Notes: generated by a model not told the origin, from the sequence alone. Counted from the stretch's first letter, positions 19,614 through 32,120 are shown. The stretch: 64,000 nucleotides of DNA from Rhizophagus clarus (GCA_015698045.1 BLAL01000006.1:1302001-1366000); one strand, 5' to 3'. Numbers and translations: made by a program.

Positions 19614-21784
19614 TTATACGGTCCATACCACTTGGTTGGCATTTTTTACATGACACTCTCATTCTTTTTCGAATTTTAGAGCTTTTAGAGTCTTAAATGC
19701 ATCTTTAGCACAGGCTATAAGAGGAGAAGAGTTAACGTCTTCTTCTAGAATGAACCCATCAGTATGAATACGTCTGACTTTATCCACATAGGGTTGTACC
19801 ATTTCAGAAATAAACTTTCGACCATGTGCTAGAAGGAATGGAGCAATTCTCGGGTATTCACCTTTAAAGGGATTACCTGGATTCATAAATTGGAATCTCC
19901 ACTGCTCTTCTCCTATTGGTACAATCGAGTCTAATACCTCACCATCTGGAAAGTCAAAAGATTTACTCGATGTTGTAAGAGTCTTGTATGTTTTCTTTCT
20001 TTGGCAAAGTGCGCCCCATAGTGTATTAAGAATTCTTTTAGCTACTTGGCTAGCTATACCACCCTGATAGTGTTTGGAATCGAATATATTCGAATATACT
20101 CGAGTATTCATTTAAATTTGAAAATCGTATTCGAATAATAATCGAATAAGCTATTCGAATATTATATGAATAATTATTCGAATATTATCTGAATAATTTC
20201 CTTTTATAGTAATGATTAACATAAGTTGGCCAGAATTATATAACTTTGATTTAGCCGAACTTATATATATGGTACTTTAACTATATATATATTAGTTAAA
20301 CGAATACTCGAATAGCCACTAAGCTTATTCGAATACTCGAATATATTCGAGTTATTCGAATAACTCTTATATGATTCCAAACACTACACCCTGATTCTTA
20401 ATTTTTAAGAGAAAATCTACATACTCTCCAAAGATTACACTGCCTTGAATTCGAGTTTCTTTTTCATAAATAAGAGCATTAGAGACTCCATCCTGAATTA
20501 ATGTAACTTGGAGACCAAGAGCTCTGGCACGTGTAAGATCAATATGAGTATATACATTATGATAATTATATCGAAATAGTGGGGTATCCTTTTTTTCAAT
20601 ACTTGCACGAAATATTCCAAAATGGCTATATCCTCGATGGTTAGTAAAGTTTTTTAAAATCTGAAACTTACCTTTACCGATAGGAAAGTTTAAAGCTGAT
20701 TGCTGAATACTAGGATAAAGACTTGTTTTATCGTAACTTCTTCCATATCCTTTCCAGTTATTTTGTGCCCAGATAATCCCTCCCATCATTGCTTTACTTA
20801 TCCATTGTGCTTCAAGCGCATCAAGAGGTTCATTAGCAGGAATACCTACACTTAATTTTTCGAATAACCATAAAGCCGTTTTCTTTATGTTCCAATCAAG
20901 TAATGATATATCAATTGCGATGCTTAGCTTTTTCGTCTCCTGTAAAAAGGCATCTCGTTCAGCATTAATTCTGATATATGCCTTTTCCAATGATTCTTGA
21001 CGTTTAGCTGGAACGAAGGAGTAGTTTTTGCTAAACTTAAGTTTTTGAAACTGCTGGGATGATGCGGTAGTCGACTGGATCTCCTTTCCATTATATATTT
21101 CAACAGTATCTTTTACTTTATTCTCCCGATAAGTTATAGGCTTCTTTGGCCTTTACATTCAAAGCTGGGATGTTTTCTATCTGGATTGGGTAGGAGAGAA
21201 TAGTGTCCATTAGTGAGAGTGAGGGTTATTCTTCTTTGTGCTGGACTCTTAGAAATATAAGTATGATCACCTACAACATTGATAGCAATACTTCGAGCTA
21301 ATCGTTCTATTTTTTCAATACAGGCAATTGGAATAGGATCATCTCGTACCAAATTTAGATAATCTTTAATGTACTCAGGCTTTTCAATACTTTGAGACAT
21401 ATTCGAATAAGAGCCATAAGCCATTTTTAAGCACTGATAAAGACAATCATTTGTATCGCCACATCCACCTGATACTGCCGGTGAATCCCTCATATAAATG
21501 ATAAAGTTATCAAATCGCTCTGGATCACTCCCGTCAGGTGGCAATTGACTCGCATCATAGTGATCAAGTAGAGAGAAAAGGTTTGCATCTTCTCCATTTG
21601 TAGTCCATTGACCAGGCTTCCAATTCTCATAAGGAAGTAGGATTTGAAACTGTTTGCCTGGATATCGGGCTTTAAGTTTTTGATCGAGATTTGCTATCCC
21701 TCCTCTAGAGAACGAACGGCCACTATACTTAACTTCTATGATGTCTGGCCTATTTGGTAAATGACGAACTAGTCTTGATAACAT
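19614..21784 (-). pseudogene. OTU-like/family B DNA polymerase, copy B (frameshift, stop and MITE)
   Basis: The gene starts at ATG 21784. Residues 1-215 include GGCGDTNDCLYQCLKMAYG and, 110 residues later, NGHYSLLPN, the Asp/Cys and His placements of OTU-type cysteine proteases. One A is missing near 21152 relative to copy A, shifting the frame into the segment YNGKEIQS and FVPAKRQESLEKAYIRI. Polymerase motif A (DKTSLYPSI), motif B (KRILNTLWG) and motif C (HTDGF) follow. The space between the OTU-like part and motif A is only about 130 residues, and I see no exonuclease motifs. A 319-bp hAT MITE interrupts it at 20068-20386, and TGA at 19659 (GGA in A) cuts off the last 15 codons. Family B polymerases of this kind are protein-primed. 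Confidence 0.85.
20068..20386. mobile_element. hAT-type MITE inserted in the PolB gene
   Basis: The 319-bp insert begins tagtgtttggaatc and ends gattccaaacacta, flanked by an 8-bp duplication caccctga (20060-20067, 20387-20394). TAGTG ends plus 8 bp are diagnostic of hAT elements. Copy A has the empty site. The interior is AT-rich with many nested ttcgaata palindromes and no gene. Confidence 0.93.
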
Positions 21785-22889
21785 TTCTTTGAAATATATA
21801 GTATTTATTTAATTGCTAATTTTTCATTACTAGATTTGAAAAAAATAAAATAACTAACCCTTATATTTGATCAATTTCATCATATAAGCCATCTTCGTCA
21901 TAATCAGATTCGCATTCCTCACCATTGGCCTCTATACATTCACGTTCATTTATTGTGCTATGGCATTCTATTATCTGTGGTTGTAATTTTGCAACTTTAT
22001 AGCCAGAAGGAGGTTCTACAAATACGGTTTCCTTATTCTCAATGTATTTTCTTAGATAGTCAGCAAGTTCTACGCATTTTATGTGCCTATCCACCTCATC
22101 ATTATATTTGATCCATTCTTTTAGCTTATCTATGGCATCACCAAATTGGACGAGATACAGATTATCTCTTCTTGCAATTTTATCAAATTCTTCCAATTCG
22201 GCTAAGAGTAATTCCCAGTCATATTGATCATCTTCGTAATATTTAGCCCAATATTCTTTGGCTGTAAAATATAGCTCATTTATCATTTCATCACGAGAAT
22301 TCTTGTACCAGGGCTTTATATGGTCATATTTATGTCCATCTAACCATTCCCAATATTTGGCGGTATTCGTTTTAGGCATAGGATCAGGATTAGCTTTCTG
22401 AACCGACTTTAGGTCTTGCTTTGGTAATTCTTGTGGTGTAGATGGTTCGATTGGTTTAGAAGAACCAGGTATTCCGTATGGTTCAGGCTCTATCTCTGGT
22501 TCTTCCTTTACCTCTGGTTCTTGCTTTGGTTTAGCTGAAGCCGATATGAGATTATCTAGTTTTTTTAAATAGCCATCTATTAGTTTTTCAAAAGATTCTG
22601 AAGCAGTGGGCTCTGATGATACTTCTACCTTTAACTGCGCTGGCTTTGGAGGAACTGGTGGTGGACTTTTATTTTGCTCATGAACAGAATTGGGAAGCCT
22701 TTCAGGTGGAATATCACGAAGAACTTCAGATTCTTCATAACCTTCAGGTATATCAATATTTTCAGCTTCGTCTATCATATTCTTTTTCATAAATATAGTA
22801 TAAAGATCAGCATATGTAGCTGAATACCATTGAAGCTTTTTATTTGCTTTTCGGCCCAGTAAAAAATTGAAAATCCGGAATTTGTCCAG

Positions 22890-23355
22890 AAAATATTATT
22901 GTACAAATACTGTACAAATTCTGTACAAATTCTGTACAATTAGTGACAGAAAATGTACCGAATTATGAAATATTCCGTACTTGTACAAATTCCGGATAAT
23001 GCTAATTGTACAGATTATAACCACATTATAACCAGGTTTTATACAGAATATATACATATTTTGTACAAATTTTGTACGGGTTTTATACAGAATATATACA
23101 AATTTTGTACGGGTTTTATACAGAATATATACAAATTTTGTACAGGTTTACATAAATATATACGAATTTTGTACAGGTTTTATACAGAATATATACAAAT
23201 TTTGTACGGGTTTTATACAGAATATATACAAATTTTGTATGGGTTTTATACAGAATATATACAAATTTTGTACAGGTTTACATAAATATATACGAATTTT
23301 GTACAGGTTTTATACAAATTTTGTACGGGTTTTATACAGAATATATACAAATTTT
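22890..23355. repeat. Left subterminal repeats, tgtacaaat/ttttatacagaatatatac
   Basis: About nine units of 32-45 bp, based on gggttttatacagaatatat followed by acaaattttgtac. The tgtaca palindrome recurs throughout. Such subterminal arrays usually bind the transposase. Confidence 0.8.
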
Positions 23356-24495
23356 ATTCAAATTACAATTGTAATATTAGCCAAAATTATAATTCAAATT
23401 TAATGTAATGCTAACCAAAATTATAATTCATTTTATTATAATTTGTAAATTTTATTATATACAATAAATATGAATACAAAACTTATAACAGAAAAAGTAA
23501 ATGTAATAAAGGATTCATTACCCAATAATTTATCTTGCATTTAAAAATATAAGAACATTGAAGATGTTAGAATATTAATTCATGCTGAGTTTAAGCCATA
23601 GAATAAAAAAAAGATAAAGGTTAATATGCTAAAGAGATATAATGTAAGAAGTAAAAAAAAGTTAGTATATTAATTAAATATAGTTAGTATATTAGTGATG
23701 CAAAAAATAAAAGTAAAGTAAAAAAAGCAGTTAGAAAAGTTAGTATATTAAATAGATGTAGTTAGTATATTAGTAACACGTAAAAAAAATAATACATGAA
23801 AAAGTAACACGTAAACAAAGTAAAGAGTAAATAATAAAAAAGAAAGTAACATAAAAAAGTAAAAAAGCAGTTAGTAATAAGAAAAGAAATATAGTAATAT
23901 ATAAATAAGTAAATAGAAAATTAGTACAAATAAAAAAAATATTGTTTTAAAATACCTGTAAATCTGTAATATTATGTATTTTGAGATAAAAATGTAAAAA
24001 AGAGAGAGAGTTAACAAGAAAAGGTCGTACGATATTTTTCAAAAGTATTGTTTATTTATAATTCGTGTTTAGCTATTTTTAGCATAATGATGTAACCTGA
24101 TTACAAATTTAATAAAGTAAATGATCGGCAAATCAAATGGCCTATGTGATACCATATACTGATAATAAATAAATTAATCTGGCCAAAATTATAATAATGC
24201 GGGCCATAATGTTATTTATCACTTGTGTATATTTCACACCCTTATACGTTTTTGCAATAGTATACATGTTTTTGTCTTACCAATTTACTGTCAGATGCTA
24301 TATTCTTATACAATGTATATATTACACAATATAGGTATTTATTATTATAATAGACGATAAACATTGTATGCAAATACAATTGTATGCAAAAATTATAATT
24401 TTTTATTAAAATCGATATCCCTTTCAAAAAACACTTTTAAGTAATTAAAAAAAGGATTACATTATAACCAAAACAACACCACCATTAATTACATT
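23356..24495. other. AT-rich interior of the 6.77-kb element
   Basis: Mostly A-rich sequence with repeated gttagtatatta motifs (23650-23780). No gene or terminal repeat is visible. Confidence 0.5.
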
Positions 24496-24497
24496 TA

Positions 24498-24878
24498 CCG
24501 TATTCTTCCGATTTTAAGCACCACATTTTTGAAGGAAAATTCCGGCTAAGGTTGGGGGTGGTGCCTAAATTCGGAAGTATTTTTTTTTACTTAAAATTCT
24601 TTTTTTTTCACATTTTTACACATCGGAATTTTTGTACTTGTGTATCCCAATAATTTTTTATCGTGTTCTATATATATAATTGCGAAATTGCGATGATACA
24701 TGATGAAAGAGAAATTGAAATGATGAATTGTAAATAAAGTTTATTTTGAATAAAATATGAAATTTAATAAAGAAAAATTAAAATCTGAGGTGGTGCTTAT
24801 TTTTGTTTTTCAAGTATTTTGGTCAAAAGTCGGGGTGGTGCTTAAATTCGGGTGGTGCTTAAAATCGGGAGAATACGG
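24498..24878. mobile_element. Tc1/mariner-like MITE (381 bp)
   Basis: Inverted ends ccgtattcttccgatttt / aaaatcgggagaatacgg extend through taagcaccac and are flanked by TA on both sides. A second internal copy of gggtggtgc...aattcgg lies at each end. Size, ends and TA duplication fit a mariner MITE. Nested in the 6.77-kb element. Confidence 0.75.
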
Positions 24879-25479
24879 TAATTATTATTTAATACCGACT
24901 ACGGTGTTCAATTAAGATCCAATTAAGATCCAATTAAGATAACCGATTAGTATTATATATTAATTTATCAATTGCAAATTAGGTTACTTCTGTACTAGTA
25001 TGTTATGAATTACCACAGACTGTAATTATCATACATGAAGGTGCAAACCGATTAGAGCATATCAATTTATCAATTACAAATTAGGCACTTCTGTACTGGC
25101 CATTGGGAAAAATTTTGGTCCACAGATCTGCGCAGTTCTGCAAAGTACATTTCTGCACTAATCTGAGGACATGCCGATGCGCGTCACAGAAAAATTTCGC
25201 ATAATGTTAACTAATATCAATTAATTTATTTCATTAAAAAAAAAATATTTACAAATTTAAAAGTGCATTTACTAATCTACACTATTTTACTAAATGCACT
25301 AAACTAAAGTTCCCTTCCTTTCTTTCTTTCTTTACTTTTATACTGCAAAATCATGTTGTTAATGGTTTGGACATTGTTTCAGTTGGTTCGATTCCAACAA
25401 ACAACTTTTAACTTCTTCGATCCAATAAAACAACAAAATGCGAAAATACTATCCCTCCTTACTTCAAAATTATGTTTCA

Positions 25480-28400
25480 GGAAGCTTCCAGAAATCCGTG
25501 AACCTATAAAATAAAAAATGAACATTAATTAAAATTTCGTTTTTAAAAAAAAAAACAAAAATAAAAAACTTATAATTTTCGAAATAAATACCGTATCTGA
25601 AAGCCGCAAATCTACAAAAAAAAAAAAGAATCAAAACGTTAATTAACGTTTCGTTAATAAAAACGAGAAAAATTTTTTTTTATTTTCGGAATACCTGGTC
25701 TACCTCAAAATGGGGTTCCATCTAAAAACTGAAAACGAACGTTAATTAACATTTGTTGAAACAAAAATAAAATAAAAAAAGTCATTTCGAAGCTTTATAC
25801 CTTCGAAATACCCTGGTCCGCTTCGAATTGGAAGATCCAGACCTAAAAAAAAGAATACAAAACGCATGTTAATAATGTTCGTTAAAAAAATATAAAATTT
25901 TTCCTAAGTTATTATATTACCTTTATGGTCCGCTGCGAAAGAGAGTCCGGACCTAAAAAAAATAAAAAAAACGAACATTAGTAACGTTCGTTAAATTTAA
26001 ATAAAAAGTTAAAATATTTCGAAGATATTATATTACCTTCGAATATCATGGCCCGCTGCGAGAGGGAGTTCCGGACCTAAAAAAAATAAAAAAACGAACA
26101 TTAGTAACGTTCGTTGAAATAAAAAAAAAACAATTTTTTCGAAGCTTTATACCTTCGAAATACCGGTCCGCTTCGAATTAGAGTTCCGGACCTAAAAAAA
26201 AAACGAAACGAAACATTAGTAACGTTTCGTAAAATAAAATATAAAATAAAATTATTTCGAAGTTTTTTTTTACCTTCGAAATAACTCGGTCCACTTCTTT
26301 CGGACCTAAAAAAAACGAACGCTAGTTTAACATTCGTTGAAACAAAAATAAATATTTTTTTTTTACCTTCGGTCTGCTTCGAGTTCCGGACCTAAAAAAA
26401 AAATGTAAAATAAAACGAAACGTTAATTGGTTTCGTTTTGTAAAATATAAAAAAATAAAATTTCGAAGATATTATTATACCTTCGAAATCCCGGTCCGCC
26501 TCTAAATTCCGGACCTAAAAAATACAAAAAAAACGAACATTAGAAACGTTCGTTTTAAATAAAACAAAAAAAAAAAATAAAATTTCGAAGATATTATACC
26601 TTCGAAATATCATAGTCCGCCTCTAAAGAGTTCCGGACCTAAAAAATATAAAAAAAAAACGAACATTAGTAACGTTCGTTTAAATAAAACAAAAAAAAAA
26701 TAAAAATTTCGAAGATATTTTACCTTCGAAATATCATAGTCCGCCTCTAAAGGAGTTCCGGACCTAAAAAAAGAAAGAAAACGAACGTTAGTTAACGTTC
26801 GTTGAAATTAAAGTAAAAAAAATTTTTTTTTTACTTAATGGTCCTCCTCGAAATGGAGTTCCGGACCTAAAAAAAGAAAGAAAACGAACGTTAGTTAACG
26901 TTCGTTGAAATTAAAGTAAAAAAAATTTTTTTTTTTTACTTAATGGTCCTCCTATGGAGTTCCGGACCTAAAAAAAAGGAAGAAAAAACGAAACGTTACT
27001 AACGTTTCGCTAAAACACAAAAAAAAAAAAATGAATTTTTTTTTTTACTTAGTGGTCCGCCTCGAAATAGAGTTCCGGACCTAAAAAATACAAAAAAAAC
27101 ACGAACATTAGTAACGTTCGTTTAAATAAAACAAAAAAAAAAATAAAAATTTCGAAGATATTTTACCTTCGAAATATCATAGTCCGCCTCTAAAGGAGTT
27201 CCGGACCTAAAAAAAGAAAGAAAACGAACGTTAGTTAACGTTCGTTGAAGTTAAAGTAAAAAAAATTTTTTTTTTACTTAATGGTCCTCCTCGAAATGGA
27301 GTTCCGGACCTAAAAAAAGAAAGAAAACGAACGTTAGTTAACGTTCGTTGAAATTAAAGTAAAAAAAATTTTTTTTTTTTACTTAATGGTCCTCCTATGG
27401 AGTTCCGGACCTAAAAAAAAGGCAGAAAAAACGAAACGTTACTAACGTTTCGCTAAAACACAAAAAAAAAAATGAATTTTTTTTTTTTACTTAGTGGTCC
27501 GCCTCGAAATAGAGTTCCGGACCTAAAAAATACAAAAAAAAACGAACATTAGTAACGTTCGTTTTAAATAAAACAAAAAAAAAAAATAAATTTCGAAGAT
27601 ATTATACCTTCGAAATACCGGTCCGCCTCTAAAGAGTTCCGGACCTAAAAAATACAAAAAAAAACGAACATTAGTTAACGTTCGTTGAAATTAAAGTAAA
27701 AAAAATTTTTTTTTTTACTTAATGGTCCTCCTCGAAATGGAATTCCGGACCTAAAAAAAAGAAGAAAAACGAAACGTTACTAACGTTTCGCTAAAATACA
27801 AAAAAAAAAAATGATTTTTTTTTTTTACTTAGTGGTCCGCCTCGAAATAGAGTTCCGGACCTAAAAAAAAAAGAAAAAGAAATCGAACGTTAGTTAACGT
27901 TCGCTAAGTAAAAATAAAACAACCAAATATTTTTTTTTCAAAGTTACCTTTGAAATGAAGTCCAAGGCCGCATGTTCGGTGTTCTGGACTACAAAAGTAA
28001 TAAACAAAATTAAAAAAAAAATCGAACGTTAATATTAACGTTCGTTAAATTAGATTGATAAAAAAAAAATCCGGAGCTGTACTTCGACTTCCGGAACTAA
28101 AAAAAATTAAAATCGAACGTTAATGTTAACGTTCGTTAAATTAAAATAAAAAAAAGTCCGGAGCTGTACTTTGGCTTTCGGACCTAAAAAAAATTGAAAT
28201 CGAACGTTAATATTAACGTTCGTTAAATTAAATAAAAAAAAAGTCCGGAGCTGTACCTCGGCTTCTGGACTTAAAAAAGAAAGCAAAATCGAACGCTAAT
28301 ATTAACGTTCATTAAATTAAAATAAAAAAAAAGTCCAGAGCTGTACCTCGGCTTCCGGACCTAAAAAAATTAAAATTGAACGTTCGTTAAATAATCATTT

Positions 28401-28750
28401 TTTTTCGAAGGTAACCTTAGAAATAGTCCAGAACTCGTACCTTTAGTGTTCTGGACTTAGAAAGATAAAAACGAACGTTAATAAAGTTCGTTAAATAATT
28501 AATGAAAAAATATTTTTCGAAGTTTGCCTTCGAAATTGGTGGAATTGTAAAGCCTTCAGCTCTTTGGACTTACAAAATATAAAACGAGCGTTAGCTAATG
28601 CTCGTTAAAGTAAACTAATAAAAAAAAAAATTTTTTTCGAAGGTTAACTTCGAAATTGAGTCCAGAACCCATACCTTCGGTGTTCTGGACCTACAAAAAA
28701 AAGGAAAAATGAGTGTTAGTCAATGCTCGTTAAATAATAATATTAAAAAA
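25480..28750. repeat. Array of about 25-30 hairpin-forming repeats (unit ~115 bp)
   Basis: Each unit carries three inverted repeats: ggtccg...cggacc, an acgaacgtta...taacgttcgt hairpin, and in many units ttcgaag...cttcgaa, separated by A-rich and T-rich tracts. Arms vary together: cgaacg/cgttcg in most units, cgaaacg/cgtttcg in others (26200, 26990, 27430, 27760), cgagcg/gctcg at 28580. On the minus strand units read T-tract-AG, about 35-40 nt, then GTAA. Not a CRISPR: spacers are also repetitive. Located centrally in the 6.77-kb element. Confidence 0.85.
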
Positions 28751-29180
28751 TACTTTTAATATCCAAAAGAACCTGCAAAAATAGGTAGGAGAAAAGTTTT
28801 ACAAAAAAAAAACTTTTTTAATCTGATGTTCCTGCAAAGTTTCGAAGCTTAAAAAAAATTTCAATTTTTTTTTAATACTTTAACAGATTATTTCTTTAAA
28901 TTAAAGTTGAAAAAAATCATTTCTTTAAAAAGTATTAAAAAAGATTATTTTTTAAAGCACTGTGAAAAAAAATTTAAGTGTTTAGACAAATAGGAAGTGC
29001 AAAGTTTGTTGAAATAAAAAAAAAAGTTTGTGTAAATAAAAGAGAAAAATGGGAGATCTCAAGATTTTTGTACGAAATGTTTTAAAATCTGCAATTTTAG
29101 AGATTATCAGAATTTTTATAAAAAAATCTTCAAAAAATAAAAATGCAGATTGTCGCAGATCTGAACTGATATAACATTCC
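28751..29180. other. A/T-rich segment between hairpin array and right subterminal repeats
   Basis: Contains inverted ccagtgct-free A-runs and an aaaaagattattttttaaa tract. No gene visible. Confidence 0.4.
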
Positions 29181-29184
29181 CAAT

Positions 29185-29500
29185 GAATTCTATACAAAAT
29201 TATATATTATATACATTTGGATAAATTCTGTACAAATTCTGTACAAAAATTATATATTATATACATTCGGATAAATTCTGTACAAATTCTGTACAAAATT
29301 ATATTATTATATACATTCGGATAAATTCTGTACAAATTCTGTACAAAATTATATATTATATACATTCGGATAAATTCTGCACAAATTCTGTACAAAATTA
29401 TATATTATATAAATTAAAATTCGGATAATTTCTGTACAAATTCCGTATAACAAATTCTGTACAAAATTAAATTCTGTACAAATTCAGACGAATTCCGTAC
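29185..29500. repeat. Right subterminal repeats with tgtacaaattctgtacaaaa
   Basis: Five units of about 58 bp (attcggataaattctgtaca, then aattctgtacaaaattatat). They mirror the left array in being rich in tgtaca. Confidence 0.8.
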
Positions 29501-31037
29501 AATTCTCTTAATAAATATATATAAAAGGTCATCATAAAGTATACACCACTACAAATTCCGTACATATTCTGTACAAAGTTGTACAAAACCTGTACAAAAA
29601 ATGTACAATTACTTTTTATAGGGCGGTCTCCAATTCTCTTTTGTTTGGCTTTTATTCCAAGCTCTCCTAATGCACGAGTAAATTCCTGTACAGTGGAGGG
29701 CTTTTTATTAGAACTGACATATGTAGTAAACCAAGCTTTAAAATTGTGATATAATGTAGATGAGGATTCATCTAGATCTTTATGCTGGATTATATATTTT
29801 TCTTTAATGAATTCGTGAACTTTATTATTATCCCTATTTATCATCATTAGTTTGGTTTGTGTCATAGGGATCTTACGTTCATCAAAATCTGGATTAAGCT
29901 TTACGTATTCTAATGCATAAGAATAAAAGGCTTTACCAACTTCTGGATCTTTTATAGCCAAATCTAATGAAGCATAATAGTGATCCATACCAATACCATT
30001 ATTAACATACTTTTCTGAAATATCTGGAATGAAATATCTTCTGTCATTTCTATCTAACCGAATGGTCTTGCTATTATTACTGTTAATGATTAGATTCGTA
30101 ATATTGGTAACAGGATAAGATGTTCTATATTTTTCTTCTATCATTAGAGTGTCGCTATCTATAAAGTCTTTAAGGCGATTTGCAAAAGTAATCCAGTCTG
30201 TGGATTTGGAATTAGACATTTCTTCTAAAATTAATAAGCACTTACCTTCTAGCTCTTTATTAAACTGCCCAGTGATAATTCGTTCATTTGCAGTTTTCAT
30301 AGTAATTTTTGGGCCAAAAACTCTTTCACGAAGAAACCATGTAAGCATTGTTTTACCTGTTCCTGGACCTGAGTATAGAAACATTGTTTTTTGCATCTTT
30401 TGACCAATAGCAATACGCATGACCAGATTTTTCATATAGTAAGCTTGTCTTTTATCTGATGAACAAAGCACTTCTTCTATATGATTGATAATTAGCTTTA
30501 CTTGATCACGAATTTCTTGATTAAATTCATGAAATGGAGGTGGATTAGGATGAAGAAAGCCAGCAAATTCATTGATATAGTATCCACCATCTATACCACG
30601 ATATATTTTAGGCTGAAATTGGTTCACTTGAGGAATAAAGAATGGGGTATTTCTAAAGAACCAAGCCTGAATATCAAATGCGCCAACACCTTTCCTTCAT
30701 TATCTTTGAATTCTATATAATCACTTTGGATAAAAGAATCTTCAGCAACTTTTCGAGAATAATGCTTGAAAACTTGATTGTTTGGAAACCACTTATATAC
30801 ACCTGTATCACTACGTGCAAAGTAACTTATCAGATATTCTTTAGCAGGTGCAAGCTGTTGAAAAGACTTAGCTGAATATAAGTACTCTCTAAGAGTTTCG
30901 CTAATAAATTCTTGAGTAGGTGTGGCTAAGAGGAATTGACCACGATATGCTTTGTGTGATTGACTTTGGTTACTCATTGTTAGTTTGATACTTTAGTATA
31001 AGTTTTGTTTAATTTATTTTTTTTTTGATATCTATAT

Positions 31038-31056
31038 ATTGACCATGTTTAATTAC
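31038..31056 (-). promoter_or_regulatory. Candidate promoter motif upstream of the copy B helicase
   Basis: On the minus strand aattaaacatggtcaatata lies about 60 bp before ATG 30977, at the same place as the copy A motif at 520-540 and conserved better than the surrounding TIR. Confidence 0.4.
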
Positions 31057-32120
31057 AATTTTTTTCAGTATATTTGTATGCATAGCCACCTCTAAGTTGA
31101 TATACCTAGGTACAAACAGGTCCTGTAATATCGCCACTTCTTAGGCATAGCCTAATATCGATGACTAGTATGATGACTAATGACTGATGACTAGTATGCC
31201 GACGACTCAGCCGATGGATCCGTATGAAAAGTATATATCAGAGTTTGGACCAAGGTCATTGACCTAAAAGTGGTGCTAATATTTTGGTCCAAGGAGCGAA
31301 TTTTCTCCTAGGACAAATTTGGACCAATTTTTGGACCAGAATTTTAGCTGATTTGACGTTCTGAAGGCTTTGGAAATGTGAAATCGATACTTTTGGGTTT
31401 GGTTCGCTGGTCTGAGAGATTTTTCCAAAAAGTTTTTATATAAGGACCTTAATTTTTGGAGGACTTTTTTGGGAATTCTCCTTAGACCATTAGACCACAC
31501 TGATGTTGTATATGATTTTGCCTTTATTTCGTGATTTTGATGCTTATTTGTTATGTTTCTATGGTCTGATGATTGGTCAAAGGATGGTCTGAGGAGTATA
31601 TATAGTATGTTGGATCAGGAGAAATGGTATTTATCCATGGTATTATTAGAGACGCGCCGTAAAGGCGCTGAAGCCTAACTGGAAGGGGATCTGGTAGGGT
31701 TTACCCACGGAGGGGGGATGTATAGGGGCTTTAGCCTCCGCTGGGTGTAGCCCGGCATCGGCGACAATTGACCATTAATTAACCATAAAATGACCATCGA
31801 TTGACTATTAATTGACCATCAATCAACCATCAATCAACCATCAATCGGGCTAGCCAATTGGTAGCCGATTGGTATCAGATTTTGGCGGGAATCGGCTATC
31901 AATCGGACAGGCTGATTGGTATCAAATTGAACAAATCAGATACCAATCAACCATCAATCAGGTATCTGATTGATGACTGATTGATATCTGATTTGACATC
32001 TTTCGACCTGTGAATGTTAGTAAAATATAAAAAAAAAGAATAACATTAGTAATATTAAAAAAAGGTAAAATTAATATTATAAAATAAAATATAGTTAGTA
32101 ATCAGTACAATAAATTTAAT

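Larger units (their letters stand above)
22855..29623. mobile_element. 6.77-kb non-autonomous TIR element of the CCCTATAAAAA type
   Basis: The ends are cccagtaaaaaattg (left) and, reverse-complemented, ccctataaaaagtaattgta (right), flanked by a 3-bp duplication cgg; the empty site in copy A is gagaccgaaaagc. Subterminal arrays of tgtacaaattc-like repeats occupy about 500 bp on the left and 320 bp on the right. Inside are an AT-rich segment, a nested 381-bp MITE and a 3.2-kb hairpin-repeat array. No transposase is visible; the 110-residue frame at 22953-23285 is repeat-derived. A 650-bp relative occurs at 50779-51428. Superfamily unassigned. Confidence 0.8.
21861..30977 (-). pseudogene. SF3 helicase, copy B (frameshift and 6.8-kb insertion)
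   Basis: The 5' part runs from ATG 30977; one base is missing at 30687/30688 relative to copy A, so the frame changes between the N-terminal domain and the helicase domain (from about 30660). Walker A GPGTGKT, Walker B CLLILEEMS and motif C LIINSNN are intact. After ELGIKAKQKRIGDR the gene is interrupted by the 6769-bp element (22855-29623) and resumes in frame at 22851 with KANKKLQWYSA, continuing into a Pro/Glu-rich linker (EPEVKEEPEIEPEPYG) and a charged C-terminal domain ending at 21861. Copy A shows that all of this is one protein of about 770 residues. The C-terminal part could bind polymerase or DNA; this is inference. Confidence 0.85.

Noticed and set aside
22953..23285. 110-codon frame of repeated FYTEYIQILY
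   Set aside because: Pure translation of the tgtacaaat/tatacagaatat subterminal repeat.
25355..25407. tRNA-like sequence with an exact B-box ggttcgattcc and a possible acceptor stem
   Set aside because: Only about 52 nt between the pairing arms, with no room for D and anticodon arms; at most a tRNA-derived relic.
25480..28750. CRISPR array
   Set aside because: Spacers are as repetitive as the repeats, units are ~115 bp with internal hairpins, and the genome is eukaryotic.
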